NCBI GenBank assembly: GCA_964474375.1
Contig: CAYYSG010000009.1
Span: forward strand, 1-24,705
Origin: 2-01-FULL-33-17 sp964474375
Lineage (GTDB): Bacteria; Patescibacteriota; Minisyncoccia; Phycocordibacterales; UBA9973
Length of the DNA stretch: 24,705 nt
Direction: 5' to 3'
A program made the position numbers and the translations under genes. Under the pieces are notes generated by a model. It saw only the letters and a program-made list of their open reading frames with translations. It ran no database searches and had not been told where the DNA came from. Below, in pieces: positions 15,022 to 23,451 of the stretch (positions are counted from its first letter, which is position 1; each line of letters begins with the position of its first letter).

Positions 15022-15587
15022 TGGCGACCTTCAGTGTGGCAGTGGCGGCGTCGAGCGACGACGCGCAGGAAACAAGCGGGACGGTAACCCTGACCGACGC
15101 GGCGATGAACGTCAACGGCACGGCTCAATACGCCGGCATGCGGTTTCTCAACGTGACCATTCCGCAGGGCAGCACGATCAACACGGCGACGGTCAGTTTG
15201 AACTTTATATCCACCAGCTATGACAGCCCGAATACGATCATCTATTGCGAGAACGTCGATGACGCGACGACTTTTACGACCGGGGCCAGCAACATCAGCG
15301 GCCGGAGCCTTACCAGCGGCACGGCCTGGGCCGCGACCAATCTTGGTCTGGGGGTCAAGGCGTCGGCCAACTTCGCGGCCGAAGTCCAGACAGTGGTCAA
15401 TCGGGGCGGGTGGGCCAGTGGCAACGACCTGAACGTCATCATCAAGGGGAATTCGGGCACTTCCGAGTTCCGCGTAAGCACCTGGGACAGCGCCAACCCT
15501 GAGCCGGTGCTTGATATTGACTACACCGCCCCGTCCGGCGGCGGGCCGGTGAAATTCCGTCATTACCAGAATTTAATCAGCGGATAG
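15021..15587 (+). CDS. tail-associated beta-sandwich protein (CBM96/DNRLRE-like)
   Basis: The 188-residue protein starts at TAATG with the previous stop. ASSDDAQETSGTVTLTDAAMNVNGTAQYAGMRFLNVTIPQGSTINTATVSLNF (~10-62), then a GRSLTSGTAWAAT segment, AEVQTVVNRGGWASGNDLNVIIKG (~120-143) and PVLDIDYT (~165-172) reproduce the order I associate with CBM96/DNRLRE-like beta-sandwiches of secreted proteins (R-F-x-v-x-I-P-qG-a-t-I; v-q-e-I-V-n-R-x-g-W-s-s-G-N; P-x-L-x-V-x-Y). It is likely an adhesion or saccharide-binding accessory of the tail tip. A C-terminal 14-residue tail is disordered. Confidence 0.6.
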   Translation: MATFSVAVAASSDDAQETSGTVTLTDAAMNVNGTAQYAGMRFLNVTIPQGSTINTATVSLNFISTSYDSPNTIIYCENVDDATTFTTGASNISGRSLTSGTAWAATNLGLGVKASANFAAEVQTVVNRGGWASGNDLNVIIKGNSGTSEFRVSTWDSANPEPVLDIDYTAPSGGGPVKFRHYQNLISG

Positions 15588-15598
15588 GAGAGTGAGAC

Positions 15599-15868
15599 AT
15601 GGCAAGCGCTCATATCAAGGTGGACAGGGGCACGCAGCACGCGGCGCAATTGCGCGCGTTTGTTGACGACCTGCAGGCGGTAGTAGACGAGGGCCAGCGG
15701 TTGAAAGGCATCTTCGACCAGGCGGCGCTGGGCGAGGATTGGCCGGCGCTGGCGCTACTGCTGGGCGTGAGCGAGGTTGATGCTCAGACCATCTATAACC
15801 TGATGGGAAGCGTCAAGGGCGAACTGGAAGCGGCATTTATCACCCAGGCGCTACAGCGTTTGGGATAG
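15599..15868 (+). CDS. small helical hypothetical protein in the tail region
   Basis: An 89-residue, mainly helical protein not recognised by name. AGGAGAGTGAG precedes the ATG. Residues ~15-42 (AAQLRAFVDDLQAVVDEGQRLKGIFDQA) and ~45-85 are long amphipathic helices with two short LALLLG and YNLMG turns. Similar-sized helical proteins lie next to tail fibre genes in other phages, so a tail chaperone or connector role is possible. Confidence 0.55.
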   Translation: MASAHIKVDRGTQHAAQLRAFVDDLQAVVDEGQRLKGIFDQAALGEDWPALALLLGVSEVDAQTIYNLMGSVKGELEAAFITQALQRLG

Positions 15869-15877
15869 GAGCGGGGT

Positions 15878-16882
15878 ATGACGACCTGGCTGAAACAATC
15901 GACGGCGACGGATGTGGAACTGGGGCCGTTCGTTGACGACGCGGACGGCAAGACGCCGGAAACGGGGCTGACCATCAGCCAGGCGGACTGCCAACTGATC
16001 AAAAACGGCGGCGCGGCGGCGCAAAAGAACGACGCCACGAGCGCTTCGCACCTGGCCGGCGGCCATTACAAAGTGCCGCTGAACACGACGGACACGAACA
16101 CGCTCGGCCGCCTGCGGCTGTATGTGAACGAGGGCGGGGCGCTGCCGGTCTGGCGCGATTTTATGGTGCTGCCGGCCAATACCTACGATTCGCTGGTCGG
16201 CGGCTCGGACTATCTTCAGGTGGACGCCGCGCAGTGGCTGGGTGCGGCTCTCCCCGCCTCTGACACGGCCGGTTACCCCAAGGTGACAGTTAAAAGCGGT
16301 ACGGGGACAGGCGAAGTCAGCCTTTCGGGCGGCCGGGCCAATGCCAACGTGACGTACTGGAACAGCACGGCCGTGGCGACGCCTGATACGGCCGGGTATC
16401 CGAAAGTGACGATCAAGGATGGCACCGGGACAGGGGAGATCGACCTGACGAGTGGCGGTGTCGCCGCCAACGTGACCCAGTGGGCAGGTGCGGCCGTGGC
16501 AACGCCGGATACGGCCGGGTATCCGAAAGTGACTATCAAGGACGGGACCGGAACAGGGGAGATTGACCTGACGGCCGGGGCCGTGGCGACGAACATCAGC
16601 CAGATTGGTGGCAGCGCGGCGGCGGCGACGAACGCCGGACGCGCCTTCCAGGGGATTGTGCTGGGGACGGCCGTCACCGGCACGCTGACGACAACGGTCT
16701 TCACGACAAGCCTAACCGAGGCAACGAACGACCATTACAACGGCCGGACGCTGACGTTTACGAGTGGGGCGCTGGCCGGGCAGATGACAACGATTACGGA
16801 CTATAACGGGACATCGAAGGCGGTGACGGTGACGGCGCTGACGGAAGCGCCGGCCAACGCCGACGAGTTCTTTATTGCTTAA
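15878..16882 (+). CDS. tail fibre-like protein with three 41-residue repeats
   Basis: The 334-residue protein begins with a ~100-residue N-terminal domain (ATDVELGPFVDDADGKTPETGLTISQADCQLIKNGGAAAQKNDATSA, then HYKVPLNTTDTNTLGRLRLYVNEGGALPVWRDFMVLPANTYDSLVG) of a kind found in tail proteins and followed by a shaft. Residues ~129-250 hold three nearly identical 41-residue repeats with the core AGYPKVTIKDGTGTGEIDL and (A/G)N(V/I)(T/S)xxGG/W turns, which would form a trimeric beta shaft. A C-terminal ~70-residue domain (LTTTVFTTSLTEATNDHYNGRTLTFTSGALAGQMTTITDYNG) is common in such fibres. It precedes the hub gene without a Shine-Dalgarno match in between. Confidence 0.65.
   Translation: MTTWLKQSTATDVELGPFVDDADGKTPETGLTISQADCQLIKNGGAAAQKNDATSASHLAGGHYKVPLNTTDTNTLGRLRLYVNEGGALPVWRDFMVLPANTYDSLVGGSDYLQVDAAQWLGAALPASDTAGYPKVTVKSGTGTGEVSLSGGRANANVTYWNSTAVATPDTAGYPKVTIKDGTGTGEIDLTSGGVAANVTQWAGAAVATPDTAGYPKVTIKDGTGTGEIDLTAGAVATNISQIGGSAAAATNAGRAFQGIVLGTAVTGTLTTTVFTTSLTEATNDHYNGRTLTFTSGALAGQMTTITDYNGTSKAVTVTALTEAPANADEFFIA
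16262..16630 (+). repeat. three tandem 123-bp repeats inside the fibre gene
   Basis: GA(C/T)ACGGCCGG occurs at 16262, 16385 and 16508, exactly 123 bp (41 codons) apart. Copies two and three are near-identical over the first ~70 bases (they share GGGTATCCGAAAGTGAC); copy one is more diverged. The unit is a whole number of codons, so copy number can change without breaking the frame. Confidence 0.85.
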
Positions 16883-16887
16883 CGATT

Positions 16888-18009
16888 ATGGCACGACGGC
16901 TGACAGGTCTGGGACTGGCGATTGAAAGCACGATTGCGGCGCGAGCGCCGGCGGTCGTGCCGGTCTACCTGTCGCCGACGGCCAGAGGCGACGGCGCGGC
17001 CGAGACGGTTGTCTATGTGGCCGACCTCGGCGGCCGGGTCATGGGCGAGTTGGCCGGTGACATTCAGGGCGTGGCGTGGAAGCTCAACGACTACGGGCAG
17101 GCGCGGATTACACTCTCGCGGGCGGACGCGACGGCGACGGAGCGATTGCTGCGGCCGGGCAACCGGATATTGATTCAATTCGGCAACGGCTTGCCGGATT
17201 GGGGCGGGATGCTGGACCTGCCGCGTAAGTGGAAGGACGGCCGGGTGGAAGTGACGGCCTATAGCGGCGAGCGGATTCTGGTGGACCGTATCACCGGGCG
17301 CAGCCGGTATTTCAGCGACGTGACGGCCGGGACGGTGTTCCGGGCGCTGCTGAGTGAAGCCGTGCCGTCGGGTATCGAGATTGGCGAGGTGTGGCTGGGC
17401 GGCGAAAAGCACAGCCCGGAGTACCACTATCGCGGGCTGTACGACATCTTCACCAAGAGCCTGACAAGCCGGATTGAGGACGCCGATTGGGACGTGACAC
17501 CGCGCCTGGCGAACGGGCGGGTGCTGTTCCGGGCTAACTACTACGAACGGAAGGGCCGCGACCACGGCAGCAAGCTGGCATTGATTGAAGGCGTGAATCT
17601 GGCCGACGAATCGCTCGACGAACAGGGGCCGATTGCCAACGAGATACGCATGGCCGGGGCCGGGACTGGCTGGGCCGAGGACAACCGGATTTATGCCGGG
17701 ACGCGAGACGAGACGAGCATCGCCCGGTATGGCTTGCGGCAGAAGGGTGAGTTGCGCGTGGATATTTCGATTCAGGAAACATTGGACAACAACGCGGCGG
17801 TGACATTGGCGGAGCGGGCCTATCCGCGGCCGATTGTCAGCCCGACGGCATTAGACCGGCCGCCGGCGCGCTGGAAGGACTACGGCGTCGGCGACACGAT
17901 CTGGCTGGAACTGTATACCGCGGGCTTTGGCGGTTACGCGGCGGCCGTGCGCGTGAAGGCGCGGGAATATCTGCCGGGGCGCGGCGTGTGCTCGCTGGTG
18001 ATTGAGTGA
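16888..18009 (+). CDS. tail hub protein, siphovirus ReqiPepy6 Gp37-like
   Basis: The 373-residue protein has the Gp37-like hub layout: VVYVADLGGRVMGELAGDIQGVAWKLNDYGQARITLSR (~41-79), then RPGNRILIQFGNGLPDWGGMLDLPRKWKDGRVEVTAYSGERIL (~89-131; W-x-G-x-l and Y-s-x-e-x-l motifs), ADWDVTPRLANGRVLFRANYYERKGRD (~200-226), and EIRMAGAGTGW (~255-265) with a C-terminal IWLELYTAGFGGYAAAVRVKAREY strand region. This protein forms the central hub at the tail tip to which spike and fibres attach. No good Shine-Dalgarno is visible: the ATG follows the previous stop by five bases (TAACGATTATG), so coupled re-initiation is likely. Confidence 0.75.
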   Translation: MARRLTGLGLAIESTIAARAPAVVPVYLSPTARGDGAAETVVYVADLGGRVMGELAGDIQGVAWKLNDYGQARITLSRADATATERLLRPGNRILIQFGNGLPDWGGMLDLPRKWKDGRVEVTAYSGERILVDRITGRSRYFSDVTAGTVFRALLSEAVPSGIEIGEVWLGGEKHSPEYHYRGLYDIFTKSLTSRIEDADWDVTPRLANGRVLFRANYYERKGRDHGSKLALIEGVNLADESLDEQGPIANEIRMAGAGTGWAEDNRIYAGTRDETSIARYGLRQKGELRVDISIQETLDNNAAVTLAERAYPRPIVSPTALDRPPARWKDYGVGDTIWLELYTAGFGGYAAAVRVKAREYLPGRGVCSLVIE

Positions 18010-18013
18010 CGGT

Positions 18014-18232
18014 ATGAAAGATACGCTGGAAAGGGAACGGCTTGTTGACAACCTGATTGACCAGGTGTTCCGGCTGCAGGAGCGCGTGGCGCGGCTGGAA
18101 GAGTTGCTGCTGGGTATCAAGGAAACCGACGTGATTGTGCCGGAGCCGGACGTTGACGGCCGCTGGCGGCTGTACGTGCAGGATTTGGGCGGAGAGATAG
18201 GGCCGGTGCTGGTCATGGTTGAGGTGTTCTAG
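18014..18232 (+). CDS. short coiled-coil protein between hub and spike genes
   Basis: From ATG 18014 the protein has 72 residues (TTG 18002, inside the hub gene, is an alternative start giving 76). Residues ~8-37 are a heptad-type coiled coil (LVDNLIDQVFRLQERVARLEELL). The rest is a beta hairpin with WRLYVQDLGGEIGPVLVMVEV. Not recognised; it may trimerise the spike or connect it to the hub. Its stop overlaps the GTG of the spike gene by one base. Confidence 0.55.
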   Translation: MKDTLERERLVDNLIDQVFRLQERVARLEELLLGIKETDVIVPEPDVDGRWRLYVQDLGGEIGPVLVMVEVF

Positions 18233-21200
18233 TGGCGATTTATTACGTTGACGGCGTGAGTGGCAACGATTCGACCGGGACCGGGGCGACCGGCGCGCCG
18301 TGGAAGACGCTGGCGAAGGCCAACCAGACGGCCGCGGCCGGGGATACGGTCAGGGTGCGGACGGCGACGTATTACGAGCGGTTGATTATTGCCAAGAATA
18401 ACCTGACGTTTGAGAACGACACCGGCCACACGCCGACGATCAACGGCCGGTATGACCCGACGCTGTTCGGCAAGGCGGGCTATAAGAACAGCAAGGGCGA
18501 ACAGGTGAAGGCCAACGAACTACCGGCAATGCGGGCCGACAACGCGGCGCTGGGGAACTGGTTTGTATGGGGCAACTACGCCAACCTGGTCGGGTTGACC
18601 GGGACGGGGGCGAAGATACGCGGGTTTGTCATTCGCAACGTGCCGGGCCGGGCAATCGGGATGGGCGGCGATAATACGCTGGTCGAGAACTGCCGGATTG
18701 ACTTCACCTATTCGGGCGGTATCAATATCGAGACGGCCAAAAACTGCCGCGTCAACAATGTCGTGGCGACGCGGGTTAGCGTCAACTTCTTTAATCCGAC
18801 CATCAGTACCGAACCGGGCATCGTCGGTCAGGGGGTGGTCACGGCCTTCATTATCAAGGGCGAAGACAACATCGTCGAGAACTGCCTCGTCGCCTATTGT
18901 TACGGCGAGGGCATTGCCGCGTCGAAAAAGGGCAAGCGCCAGATTATCCGCTACAACACGTCGCACACGTGCAACCATTGGATGATGGGGACCAATGCCT
19001 CGGACGGCGCGCAGTTCTACGGCAACACCGTTTACTATTGTGTCAATCTATACGACCATTTCAAGAACAAGACATCGGGCAATATCACGGACTCGTTTGT
19101 GGCCGGCGACGAAGTGGCGGGTAAGGAAAATTTTAAGTCGGAGCCGTCGATTCGAACGAAGATTTACAACAACCTGTTTATCGGCGGCAATCGCGCGTTT
19201 CTGTCCGGCGGCAAGGACAGGCCGTTCACCTGGACACAGGCTTACTTCGGCTACAACACCGTCATCGGCAGCAAGTACACCAACGCGCCGATGGTCCAAT
19301 TTATTTTCAATACGGATCAGGACCCGCATGCCAACAGCGTTTGGGAAAACAATATCTTCCTGAAGCACCCGCAGCAGTCCGGCGCGATGGCGCAGTACGG
19401 CGGCGGGAACGGGATTGTCTTTCGTAACAATCTGAGCAACGGCGCGCTGGCGTCGGGGATGGGCGGGACACAGAGCATTGTGACTGGCGCGGCCGGGCAT
19501 GGGCTGGCGAACCCGTTTGTCGATATTACCGGCGTGTACGATTACAAGAGTACCAGCTTGCCGGACCCGACTGACACGACGTTTGACCCGGCGAACTATG
19601 ATTTGACGGCCGGCGCGCCGGGCCGGGGCAAGGCGTCGAACCGCAGCAACATCAACGGGCTGACGCTGCCGGTTATCAACAAGGACCGCTACGGTTACGC
19701 GCGGAGTGACATGAACGCCGGGGCGGGGCTGTACTACGACATCGGCTCGGATGAATACGGCTCGAACGCGCCGCCGGTTGACGAAGACACGATTACGGCG
19801 TCATTCAACCGGACGCCGGGCAACGGGACATATCCGCTGACGGTGACGTTTACCGACACGTCAACCGAGACAGGCACGGCCGATATTGACGGCTGGTCGT
19901 GGACATTCGGCGACGGCGTGGGGACTTCGTCAAGCCAGAACCCGACCTATACCTACACGACGGCGGGGACGTTCTCGCCGGTGCTGACGGTGACGGATGT
20001 ATCGCTTGGTCTTACCTCGACCTATACCGGGCCGTCTATCACCGTGACCCCGCCGGTGACGGGCAGCGTGACGGCGCGGTACACCCGGTCACCGGCGGCG
20101 GGCCAGGCGGGGGTAACGCTCATCAGCTTCACCGATACTTCGACAACAACCGGTAACGGCGTGATTAACTCGTGGGCGTGGGATTTCCGGGACGGCAGCA
20201 CGTCAACAAGCCAGAACCCGACGCACACCTATACGGTCGCCGGGACGTACAAGCCGCGCTTGACGGTACAGGATACGGTGCGGGGCTACTCGCATACCTG
20301 GACCGGGCCGGATACGGTCATCACGGCCGCACCGCCGTCGGACGCAATTGAGGCGGCTTTCACGCAGTCGGCGACGAGCGGGCAAGCGCCGCTATCGGTG
20401 ACGTTTACTGACACAAGTTTGGAAGCTGGCGCGGCCAATATCAACGCATGGTCGTGGGACTTTGGCGACGGAACGACCTCGACGACGGCCAGCCCGACGA
20501 AGGTCTATAACGCGGCCGGGGTGTACACGCCGGTGCTGACCATTCAGGATACCGTCCTGGGTCTGGTGGACACGTTCACGGGGCAGCCCATTACGGTGAC
20601 GCCGGAAGAGCCGCCGCCGGCCGGGGGGGACGTGGTCATCCGGCAGGTGCGGGCGGCGCTGAATACGAGCGACGGCAACCAGACGTTCACGCAGGCCGGG
20701 CTGGGCGGGATTATCCCGAAGTCGGCGCGGTTTATCGTGACAAAAGGCGTGACGGACGGGACGGCGGCCGACGGCGAACTATTCTGTTATGGGGCGACGG
20801 CGGGCGGCAGCCAGTGGGCGGCATGCGTGGCGTCGGACCACGGCGTCGCCAATACCAACACGGCGCGGCTGTGGGTCGATAACGCCTGCATGGTGCTGAT
20901 TGACGGCAGCGGCGCGGAGATTATGCGGGCGACGTTTGTCGAGTTCACGACCAACGGCGTGACGGTCAATATCGACTGGGCGGCCGGCGGCACGGCGTAC
21001 CTGTGCCAGGTCATCTTCGGCGCGGGCACGGAGTATGAGGCGTGGGCGGGTACGGCCGCGCTGGGCGGGGTTGGGTCGTCGGCGACGGTCAACGCCGGGT
21101 TTGCGCCGGACGTAGCGCATGGCGTGGCGACCTGGGGCACGAACGGGCTGGCGGCTACTCATTTCTACCTGTCGCTGGGCATGGCGCACCGGACGGACGG

Positions 21201-22338
21201 CCAATGGATGCTGGAGCGGCAGTACAACGACGGCCTAGTCGATGGCGCTAACGACGGACGGCTATTCGAGGGCAGCTTTTTGCATTGCCGCGATAACCCG
21301 TCAAGGCGGGCGACGGTGACGGCGACGGGCTGGTCGGCGACCGGGCTGTCGCTGGCGGTGACAACCGACACCGTCAATTCGACGGCGCTGTTGCTGCTGG
21401 AAAAGTATGGCGATGTCGCGAGTTCGCTGGCGTTCGTGAATACGGCAACGACGACGGGCAACACCGACTATGCGCTGGCTTTCGACCCGCAGTTTGCGCA
21501 GCACCTTATCTCGCCCAGGGAAGGCACGGGCACAAGTGCCGACGCGATCAAGGCCGGGACGATTGGCATTCATGCGGTGACGGCCGACGGCGAGTTCTCG
21601 GCCCAGGTCAGCGGCGAGAACGGCGCGGCGACGACCAACGAGCAGAGCCTGAGCGACAACCAGTTCATCATCGTCAACCACACTGGCACGACGCTGGCGG
21701 CCGGGGCGACGACGCTGGGCACGCTGAAATACACGATTAACTACGCCACCGCGCCGGCGACGGCGTTGAAGATGATTGCCCTGGCGGTAGAGGAAGGGCA
21801 ATCGACCGGCGGCGGCGGCGATTATGTGACGGCCGAGTTCACGACTGACGTGACGGACGGCCTCGCGCCGCTGCGGGTGACGTTTACCGATTTAAGCGTG
21901 GGCACGAACGCGATAACGGGCTGGCTGTGGGACTTCGGCGACGGCATGAGCAGTATCCTGCAGAACCCGGTCCATACCTACCAGAACGGCGGCGCGTTTG
22001 ACGTGGCGCTGACGGTGACGGACGGCACGATTGAGGACACCGAGACGAAGACAGGGCTGATTAACGTCATCGAGCGGACGCCGCGCCGGGTGATTGTGGG
22101 GCCGTTCTTGATGAAGCCTATCACCGAGGGTACAGCGGCGGTGACCCACAAAGACCCGGCCGAAGATGAGGCGGGCTACATGGAAGCCGGGCTGAGCCTG
22201 AACGCGCTGGCGTTGAACGCCGACCCGGAAGTGCCGGCGGCGCGGCCGAGTGATTATGTGGTCTATGTTGACGCGACGACGGGTAACATTATGGTGCTTT
22301 ACCCGGACGGCACGACCGGGACGGTGACGGTGACATGA
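18232..22338 (+). CDS. tail spike/receptor-binding protein: parallel beta-helix plus four PKD domains
   Basis: This 1,368-residue protein starts at GTG 18232 in a TAGTG overlap. Residues 1-500 are a right-handed parallel beta-helix of the pectate-lyase/DUF1565 kind: YYVDGVSGNDSTGTGATGAPWKTLAKA (start), AAGDTVRVRTATYYERL, and many N-rich turns (VENCRIDFTYSGG, VENCLVAYCYGEG). PKD domains follow at ~522-605, ~613-702 and ~703-800, each with (S/A)W-W-(T/D)F-(G/R)DG and YT-G-Y/F-P-LTV-D patterns (FGDG, FRDG, FGDG), and a fourth at ~1199-1280 (WDFGDGMSS). Between the third and fourth is an unassigned beta-rich region (~801-1196). The C-terminus ends in PDGTTGTVTVT. It likely recognises, and might cleave, a surface polysaccharide; no catalytic residues could be assigned. 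Confidence 0.75.
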   Translation: MAIYYVDGVSGNDSTGTGATGAPWKTLAKANQTAAAGDTVRVRTATYYERLIIAKNNLTFENDTGHTPTINGRYDPTLFGKAGYKNSKGEQVKANELPAMRADNAALGNWFVWGNYANLVGLTGTGAKIRGFVIRNVPGRAIGMGGDNTLVENCRIDFTYSGGINIETAKNCRVNNVVATRVSVNFFNPTISTEPGIVGQGVVTAFIIKGEDNIVENCLVAYCYGEGIAASKKGKRQIIRYNTSHTCNHWMMGTNASDGAQFYGNTVYYCVNLYDHFKNKTSGNITDSFVAGDEVAGKENFKSEPSIRTKIYNNLFIGGNRAFLSGGKDRPFTWTQAYFGYNTVIGSKYTNAPMVQFIFNTDQDPHANSVWENNIFLKHPQQSGAMAQYGGGNGIVFRNNLSNGALASGMGGTQSIVTGAAGHGLANPFVDITGVYDYKSTSLPDPTDTTFDPANYDLTAGAPGRGKASNRSNINGLTLPVINKDRYGYARSDMNAGAGLYYDIGSDEYGSNAPPVDEDTITASFNRTPGNGTYPLTVTFTDTSTETGTADIDGWSWTFGDGVGTSSSQNPTYTYTTAGTFSPVLTVTDVSLGLTSTYTGPSITVTPPVTGSVTARYTRSPAAGQAGVTLISFTDTSTTTGNGVINSWAWDFRDGSTSTSQNPTHTYTVAGTYKPRLTVQDTVRGYSHTWTGPDTVITAAPPSDAIEAAFTQSATSGQAPLSVTFTDTSLEAGAANINAWSWDFGDGTTSTTASPTKVYNAAGVYTPVLTIQDTVLGLVDTFTGQPITVTPEEPPPAGGDVVIRQVRAALNTSDGNQTFTQAGLGGIIPKSARFIVTKGVTDGTAADGELFCYGATAGGSQWAACVASDHGVANTNTARLWVDNACMVLIDGSGAEIMRATFVEFTTNGVTVNIDWAAGGTAYLCQVIFGAGTEYEAWAGTAALGGVGSSATVNAGFAPDVAHGVATWGTNGLAATHFYLSLGMAHRTDGQWMLERQYNDGLVDGANDGRLFEGSFLHCRDNPSRRATVTATGWSATGLSLAVTTDTVNSTALLLLEKYGDVASSLAFVNTATTTGNTDYALAFDPQFAQHLISPREGTGTSADAIKAGTIGIHAVTADGEFSAQVSGENGAATTNEQSLSDNQFIIVNHTGTTLAAGATTLGTLKYTINYATAPATALKMIALAVEEGQSTGGGGDYVTAEFTTDVTDGLAPLRVTFTDLSVGTNAITGWLWDFGDGMSSILQNPVHTYQNGGAFDVALTVTDGTIEDTETKTGLINVIERTPRRVIVGPFLMKPITEGTAAVTHKDPAEDEAGYMEAGLSLNALALNADPEVPAARPSDYVVYVDATTGNIMVLYPDGTTGTVTVT

Positions 22339-22619
22339 ACGGGGTGACGACGACCTTCCAAATGGTCAACGTGGCCGTATTTATCATGACGCTGGCCGTC
22401 TGTTTTTACGGGTTTCGCCGTCACCGGGAATATCGCGGCGCGTTCTTGCCGTCGGCAATGGTATCCGCTATTGGTGTTGTGTTTTACACGTTCCTGCTAG
22501 CCGGACGGTTGAACAATGACCAGGTGCTCTTGTTTGGCGCGGCACATCGGACGCTGATGGGGCTGGTAATATTTGGCGGTATGCTGGCTATGGTGTGGGC
22601 GCTAGGGGGGCCGGCATGA
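22335..22619 (+). CDS. small membrane protein with three predicted helices, holin candidate
   Basis: The 94-residue protein has three hydrophobic segments: ~8-26 (VNVAVFIMTLAVCFYGF), ~38-56 (LPSAMVSAIGVVFYTFLLAG) and ~66-90 (LLFGAAHRTLMGLVIFGGMLAMVWAL), separated by short basic (RRHREYRG) and acidic/neutral loops. This fits a class I holin size and topology. ATGA overlaps with the genes on both sides (22335 and 22616) mark it as part of a tightly coupled cassette. No peptide motif is specific, so holin is a call by position and topology. Confidence 0.6.
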   Translation: MNGVTTTFQMVNVAVFIMTLAVCFYGFRRHREYRGAFLPSAMVSAIGVVFYTFLLAGRLNNDQVLLFGAAHRTLMGLVIFGGMLAMVWALGGPA

Positions 22620-23197
22620 CTGAGGACGGATTGCGGCTGCTAATCGAGGCAATAGTCATGATTTCGGCCGTAGTGGTTATCGGCGGCGCGGGCTATTTCG
22701 TCGTAGCGCAGGCGCGGCGGAAAGCACCGGCGACATGGCAACAAATGGAAGACCGTTATGACCGGCAACAAAAACGGCTTGATGACGCCCTGCACCGGCT
22801 CGACGAGGCCTGGCAGCGGATTGATCAGCTTGAGACGGAGATGGACGACCTGCGCGACGAGCGCGATAGCGACCATGAGTTGATGCAGGCGTGGATTGCT
22901 TACGCACGCAAGACGACGACGCGACTGAAGGAACTGACCGGCGAGGAGCCGCCGCCGGAACCATCAGCCATCACGCGGCGGCGCACCGGGCGGGCGGCGC
23001 TGACACGGTTTATCGAGGAGCGGTTCAACGTGGAAGAAATAGACGGATTGGCTTTCGACCTGGGCGTGGCGGCCGACCAGCTAGCGGGCGACACCCGCAG
23101 CGCGCGGTCGCGGGCGCTGGTGCAATGGGCGGCCGACCGGGGACGGCTGGCGGAACTCAGGCGGCGGGCCGAGGAAGCGCGGCCGTATCATTTGTGA
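22616..23197 (+). CDS. membrane-anchored coiled coil with a C-terminal effector-associated/death-like domain
   Basis: The frame is open upstream, but ATG 22616 overlaps the previous stop (ATGA) and gives 193 residues. Residues ~8-31 are one membrane helix (LIEAIVMISAVVVIGGAG), followed by a basic stop-transfer segment and a coiled coil (~40-88; heptads such as RLDDALHRLDEAWQRIDQLE). A Pro-rich linker leads to residues ~125-190: RFIEERFNVEEIDGLAFDLGV, LAGDTRSARSRALVQWAADR and GRLAELRRRAEEARP. This is the order of effector-associated/death-like adaptor domains (LRxxLxEhFnxEELrxLcFdLGVdYedLpGexkxxKARELvxYlerRGRLxELvxxxrrxRP). Those domains recruit effectors in bacterial conflict proteins. Here it lies in a phage lysis-like cassette. 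Confidence 0.7.
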   Translation: MTEDGLRLLIEAIVMISAVVVIGGAGYFVVAQARRKAPATWQQMEDRYDRQQKRLDDALHRLDEAWQRIDQLETEMDDLRDERDSDHELMQAWIAYARKTTTRLKELTGEEPPPEPSAITRRRTGRAALTRFIEERFNVEEIDGLAFDLGVAADQLAGDTRSARSRALVQWAADRGRLAELRRRAEEARPYHL

Positions 23198-23205
23198 GGC
23201 GTGAG

Positions 23206-23451
23206 ATGAGCGAGATTGCCGATGTTCTGGATGAGGCGAGCGAGTTGCTTAACCGGTACGGCGGCGCGGCGCCGTCGTCGTGGGAGCGCAATTTGCAGGT
23301 GTTGGGGACGTTGATGGTGGTCCACCAGATGTGGCAGGGGCCGGAGGTGACGGTGGGTGATCTGCTACGGGAGTCGGCCGTCTTTTTGCGGGCGGCATTC
23401 CGGATGGGGATTGAGAGCGTGGATTCGTTGGAGGTGAAAAGTGGAAGCTAA
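23206..23451 (+). CDS. small helical hypothetical protein in the lysis cassette
   Basis: From ATG 23206 (GAGG upstream; the frame extends further upstream only as a shadow of the previous gene) the protein has 81 residues: a helix (IADVLDEASELLNRYGG), then PSSWERNLQVLGTLMVVHQMWQGPEVTVGDLLRESAVFLRAAFRMG. Mostly amphipathic, with no clear membrane segment. It overlaps the next gene by 11 bp. Unrecognised; by position a regulator or antiholin is conceivable. Confidence 0.55.
   Translation: MSEIADVLDEASELLNRYGGAAPSSWERNLQVLGTLMVVHQMWQGPEVTVGDLLRESAVFLRAAFRMGIESVDSLEVKSGS

Noticed and set aside
15018..15563. 181-residue reverse-strand ORF over the beta-sandwich gene
   Set aside because: It is fully antisense to a gene with clear motifs and has no domain of its own.
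16262..16630. CRISPR-like array
   Set aside because: Three repeats with a 123-bp period read in frame as protein repeats; there are no short repeats with unique spacers.
16879..17565. 228-residue reverse-strand ORF
   Set aside because: It is a shadow of the hub gene, which has family motifs; the reverse frame is composed of Arg/Pro/His runs.
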